A stretch of 6,614 bases of DNA, from positions 1 through 6,614 of the forward strand of contig JACMOQ010000539.1 of assembly GCA_014377905.1 (NCBI GenBank), read 5' to 3'. A program made the position numbers and the translations under genes. The first letter of the stretch is position 1. The number at the start of each line of letters is the position of its first letter. The notes beneath the pieces were generated by a model. It did not search any database. It was not told the origin of the DNA and worked only from the letters and a program-made list of their open reading frames with translations. Origin of the DNA: Acetobacteraceae bacterium. GTDB lineage: Bacteria > Pseudomonadota > Alphaproteobacteria > Acetobacterales > Acetobacteraceae. Below are positions 5,288-6,614 of the stretch, piece by piece.

Positions 5288-6157
5288 ATGCTGATCATCT
5301 TTAATCCGGTTGCGGGCCGCCGCCGTGCGCAACGGTTGTGGCGGGTGCTCGACATCATGGCCACCAGCGGCGTGCGGCTCGAAATCGTCGAAACCCAGTA
5401 TGCCGGGCACGCCACCACCCTCGCCCGCGCCGCCGCCCATGGCGATGGGCGAACATTGGTGGTTGCAGCCGGCGGTGACGGCACAATCGCCGAGGTCGCG
5501 GCGGGGTTGGCCGGCAGTGACTGCAAACTCGGGATCATCCCGATCGGCACCGCCAATGTTTTGGCGCATGAATTGGGACTGAATTTTTCCCCGGCCGGCG
5601 TTGCCGCGGCCCTCGCCTTCGGCCGCACCGTAACCCTGTGGCCAGGCGCCGCAGCGGGCAGCACCGGCACGCGATTATTCGTGCAGATGCTCGGCGCCGG
5701 GTTCGATGCGCAGGTGGTGCGCAACCTGTCCTTGTCGCTGAAGCGTGCCATCGGCCGGGCATCCTACGTGCTGCAATCGATGCGTGAACTTGGGCGCTAC
5801 GCTTTTCCACCCATCGCGGTCTCACTCGACGGCGTGGTGTCAGAAGCACGCAGCGTCATCGTCAGCAAAGGGCGGCTTTATGCCGGCCGCTATCTCGTCG
5901 CTCCTGGCTGCCGCCCAACCGATCGCGGCTTCAGCGTGGTGCTGTTCGAACGCCCCGGTGCCTGGCAGGCTGCCCTGTGCGGCGCGGCTTTGCCGTTCGA
6001 TATGATCCCGCAAATGCCTGGCGTGCGGGTCATACGGGCCGCGCATGTCGAACTCGATTGCAGCACCGCCCCCGCCCAGACCGATGGCGATCCGTGCGGC
6101 AGCGGCCGGCTGGTGATCGACGATGCTCCGGGTTCAATCGCGGTGGTCGTGGGCTAA
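5288..6157 (+). CDS. Diacylglycerol/lipid kinase family protein (DagK/YegS/LCB5 type)
   Basis: A 289-residue member of the DAGK catalytic-domain family, which phosphorylates diacylglycerol or related lipids with ATP at the membrane. The N-terminus LIIFNPVAGRRR is the usual first strand and loop. The nucleotide-binding GGDGT is at 62-66, and IPIGTANVLAHEL carries the conserved P-x-G-T-A-N at 85-90. The rest follows the normal two-domain plan and length. The ATG at 5288 places the family start at residue 1 and has GAAGG 5 nt before it. An upstream ATG at 5210 would add 26 unconserved residues and lacks a clear ribosome site. It is divergent from plcP-agt with 157 bp between starts. Phosphatidate formation from PlcP-derived diacylglycerol is a reasonable inferred role, but lipid specificity cannot be read from sequence. 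Its 3' end overlaps the convergent hydrolase by 24 bp. Confidence 0.88.
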   Translation: MLIIFNPVAGRRRAQRLWRVLDIMATSGVRLEIVETQYAGHATTLARAAAHGDGRTLVVAAGGDGTIAEVAAGLAGSDCKLGIIPIGTANVLAHELGLNFSPAGVAAALAFGRTVTLWPGAAAGSTGTRLFVQMLGAGFDAQVVRNLSLSLKRAIGRASYVLQSMRELGRYAFPPIAVSLDGVVSEARSVIVSKGRLYAGRYLVAPGCRPTDRGFSVVLFERPGAWQAALCGAALPFDMIPQMPGVRVIRAAHVELDCSTAPAQTDGDPCGSGRLVIDDAPGSIAVVVG

Positions 6158-6614
6158 ATCGCAGGCAATCGCCACCAACCGCGATGCCGGGTTGGCCAGT
6201 TCCCCCACAATGTCGAAATGGTGGCGCCCGGCGCAGGTTTCCCAGTTGCCCCCCCAGGCCGCGGCCAACTCCCGCGATTGGCGGGCGTATTCAACGCCCT
6301 CATCCGCGCCCACCACCGCGTGCATGGGCCGATGCGGCGATGGCATGAACATTGGCGACAGGCTGCGCGCGACAATCGCGTCCATTCCCAATGCGTCATT
6401 AACATGGGTCTGGCAGAGTGGCGGCAGATCGAACAGCCCGCTGATCGGCAGCGCGGCATACACCAGATCGGCCGGCAATCCCTGCGCCGCCCAATCTCGC
6501 GCCAGCAGCATCGCTGCCAGATGCCCGCCGGCCGAATGCCCGATTGCCAGCATTTTCCGCCTGTGCCGCCCATATAAGGCCGGCGCCACCGCCAGCAGGT
6601 TTTCCACCACCACC
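6134..6614 (-). CDS. Alpha/beta hydrolase, arylformamidase (kynurenine formamidase)-like, 5' end outside window
   Basis: The frame is open to the right edge, so the N-terminal part (where an oxyanion HGG motif would lie) is missing; about 159 C-terminal residues are visible. AIGHSAGGHLAAMLL supplies the nucleophile serine elbow. HAVVGADEGVEYARQSREL carries the expected acid region, and CAGRHHFDIV the catalytic His. The layout SPMFMP-(x)n-GADE-x-x-EY-x-x-QS-(x)n-HHFD is characteristic of the alpha/beta-hydrolase arylformamidases, which hydrolyse N-formylkynurenine to kynurenine in tryptophan breakdown. Other small esterases share this plan, so substrate is not certain. The tryptophan dioxygenase remnant at 1045-1236 belongs to the preceding step of the same pathway, but 5 kb of unrelated genes lie between. 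The stop at 6134-6136 lies within the lipid kinase reading frame. Confidence 0.75.
   Translation of the reverse strand, partial: VVVENLLAVAPALYGRHRRKMLAIGHSAGGHLAAMLLARDWAAQGLPADLVYAALPISGLFDLPPLCQTHVNDALGMDAIVARSLSPMFMPSPHRPMHAVVGADEGVEYARQSRELAAAWGGNWETCAGRHHFDIVGELANPASRLVAIACDLAHDHRD

Overview
The window looks like a chromosomal piece of a GC-rich alphaproteobacterium. An Acetobacteraceae-like member of the Rhodospirillales is my best guess, from codon use, the pairing of a PlcP-like phospholipase with a glycosyltransferase, and an A/T-rich 'GGTTCTTT...AAAGAAC' intergenic hairpin. This placement is inference; there is no rRNA or marker gene to confirm it.

The left third (1-2090) is a patchwork. 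It starts with the last 16 codons of an amidohydrolase-like gene, followed by an orphan D12-class (Dam-like) adenine DNA methyltransferase with clearly lower GC than the rest. A convergent A/T-rich hairpin separates this from a truncated 3' end of tryptophan 2,3-dioxygenase on the minus strand. Next comes a complete higBA-type toxin-antitoxin pair on the plus strand, with a recognisable promoter and operator. On its other side lies what appears to be the 5' end of a different minus-strand gene (FAD-linked oxidase/GlcD-like), carrying an in-frame stop. The toxin-antitoxin module therefore sits in a scar between a headless gene and a tailless gene.

The centre (2093-3211) is a serine hydrolase of the beta-lactamase/class C esterase fold, convergent with the next operon.

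The right half (3237-6157) is a coherent membrane-lipid module. A minus-strand operon encodes a PlcP-like metallophosphoesterase followed 4 nt later by a GT4 glycosyltransferase (Agt/MgtA-like). A divergent diacylglycerol kinase-family gene reads the other way. In the family models known from Sinorhizobium, Agrobacterium and marine heterotrophs, PlcP releases diacylglycerol from phospholipids and Agt caps it with sugar during phosphate limitation. A lipid kinase could return diacylglycerol to phosphatidate. A weak candidate PHO box lies upstream of plcP.

The window ends inside a minus-strand alpha/beta hydrolase resembling arylformamidase, which overlaps the kinase gene tail to tail. With the dioxygenase remnant it hints at a former kynurenine-pathway neighbourhood. 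No CRISPR array, tRNA, rRNA, transposase or prophage gene was seen.
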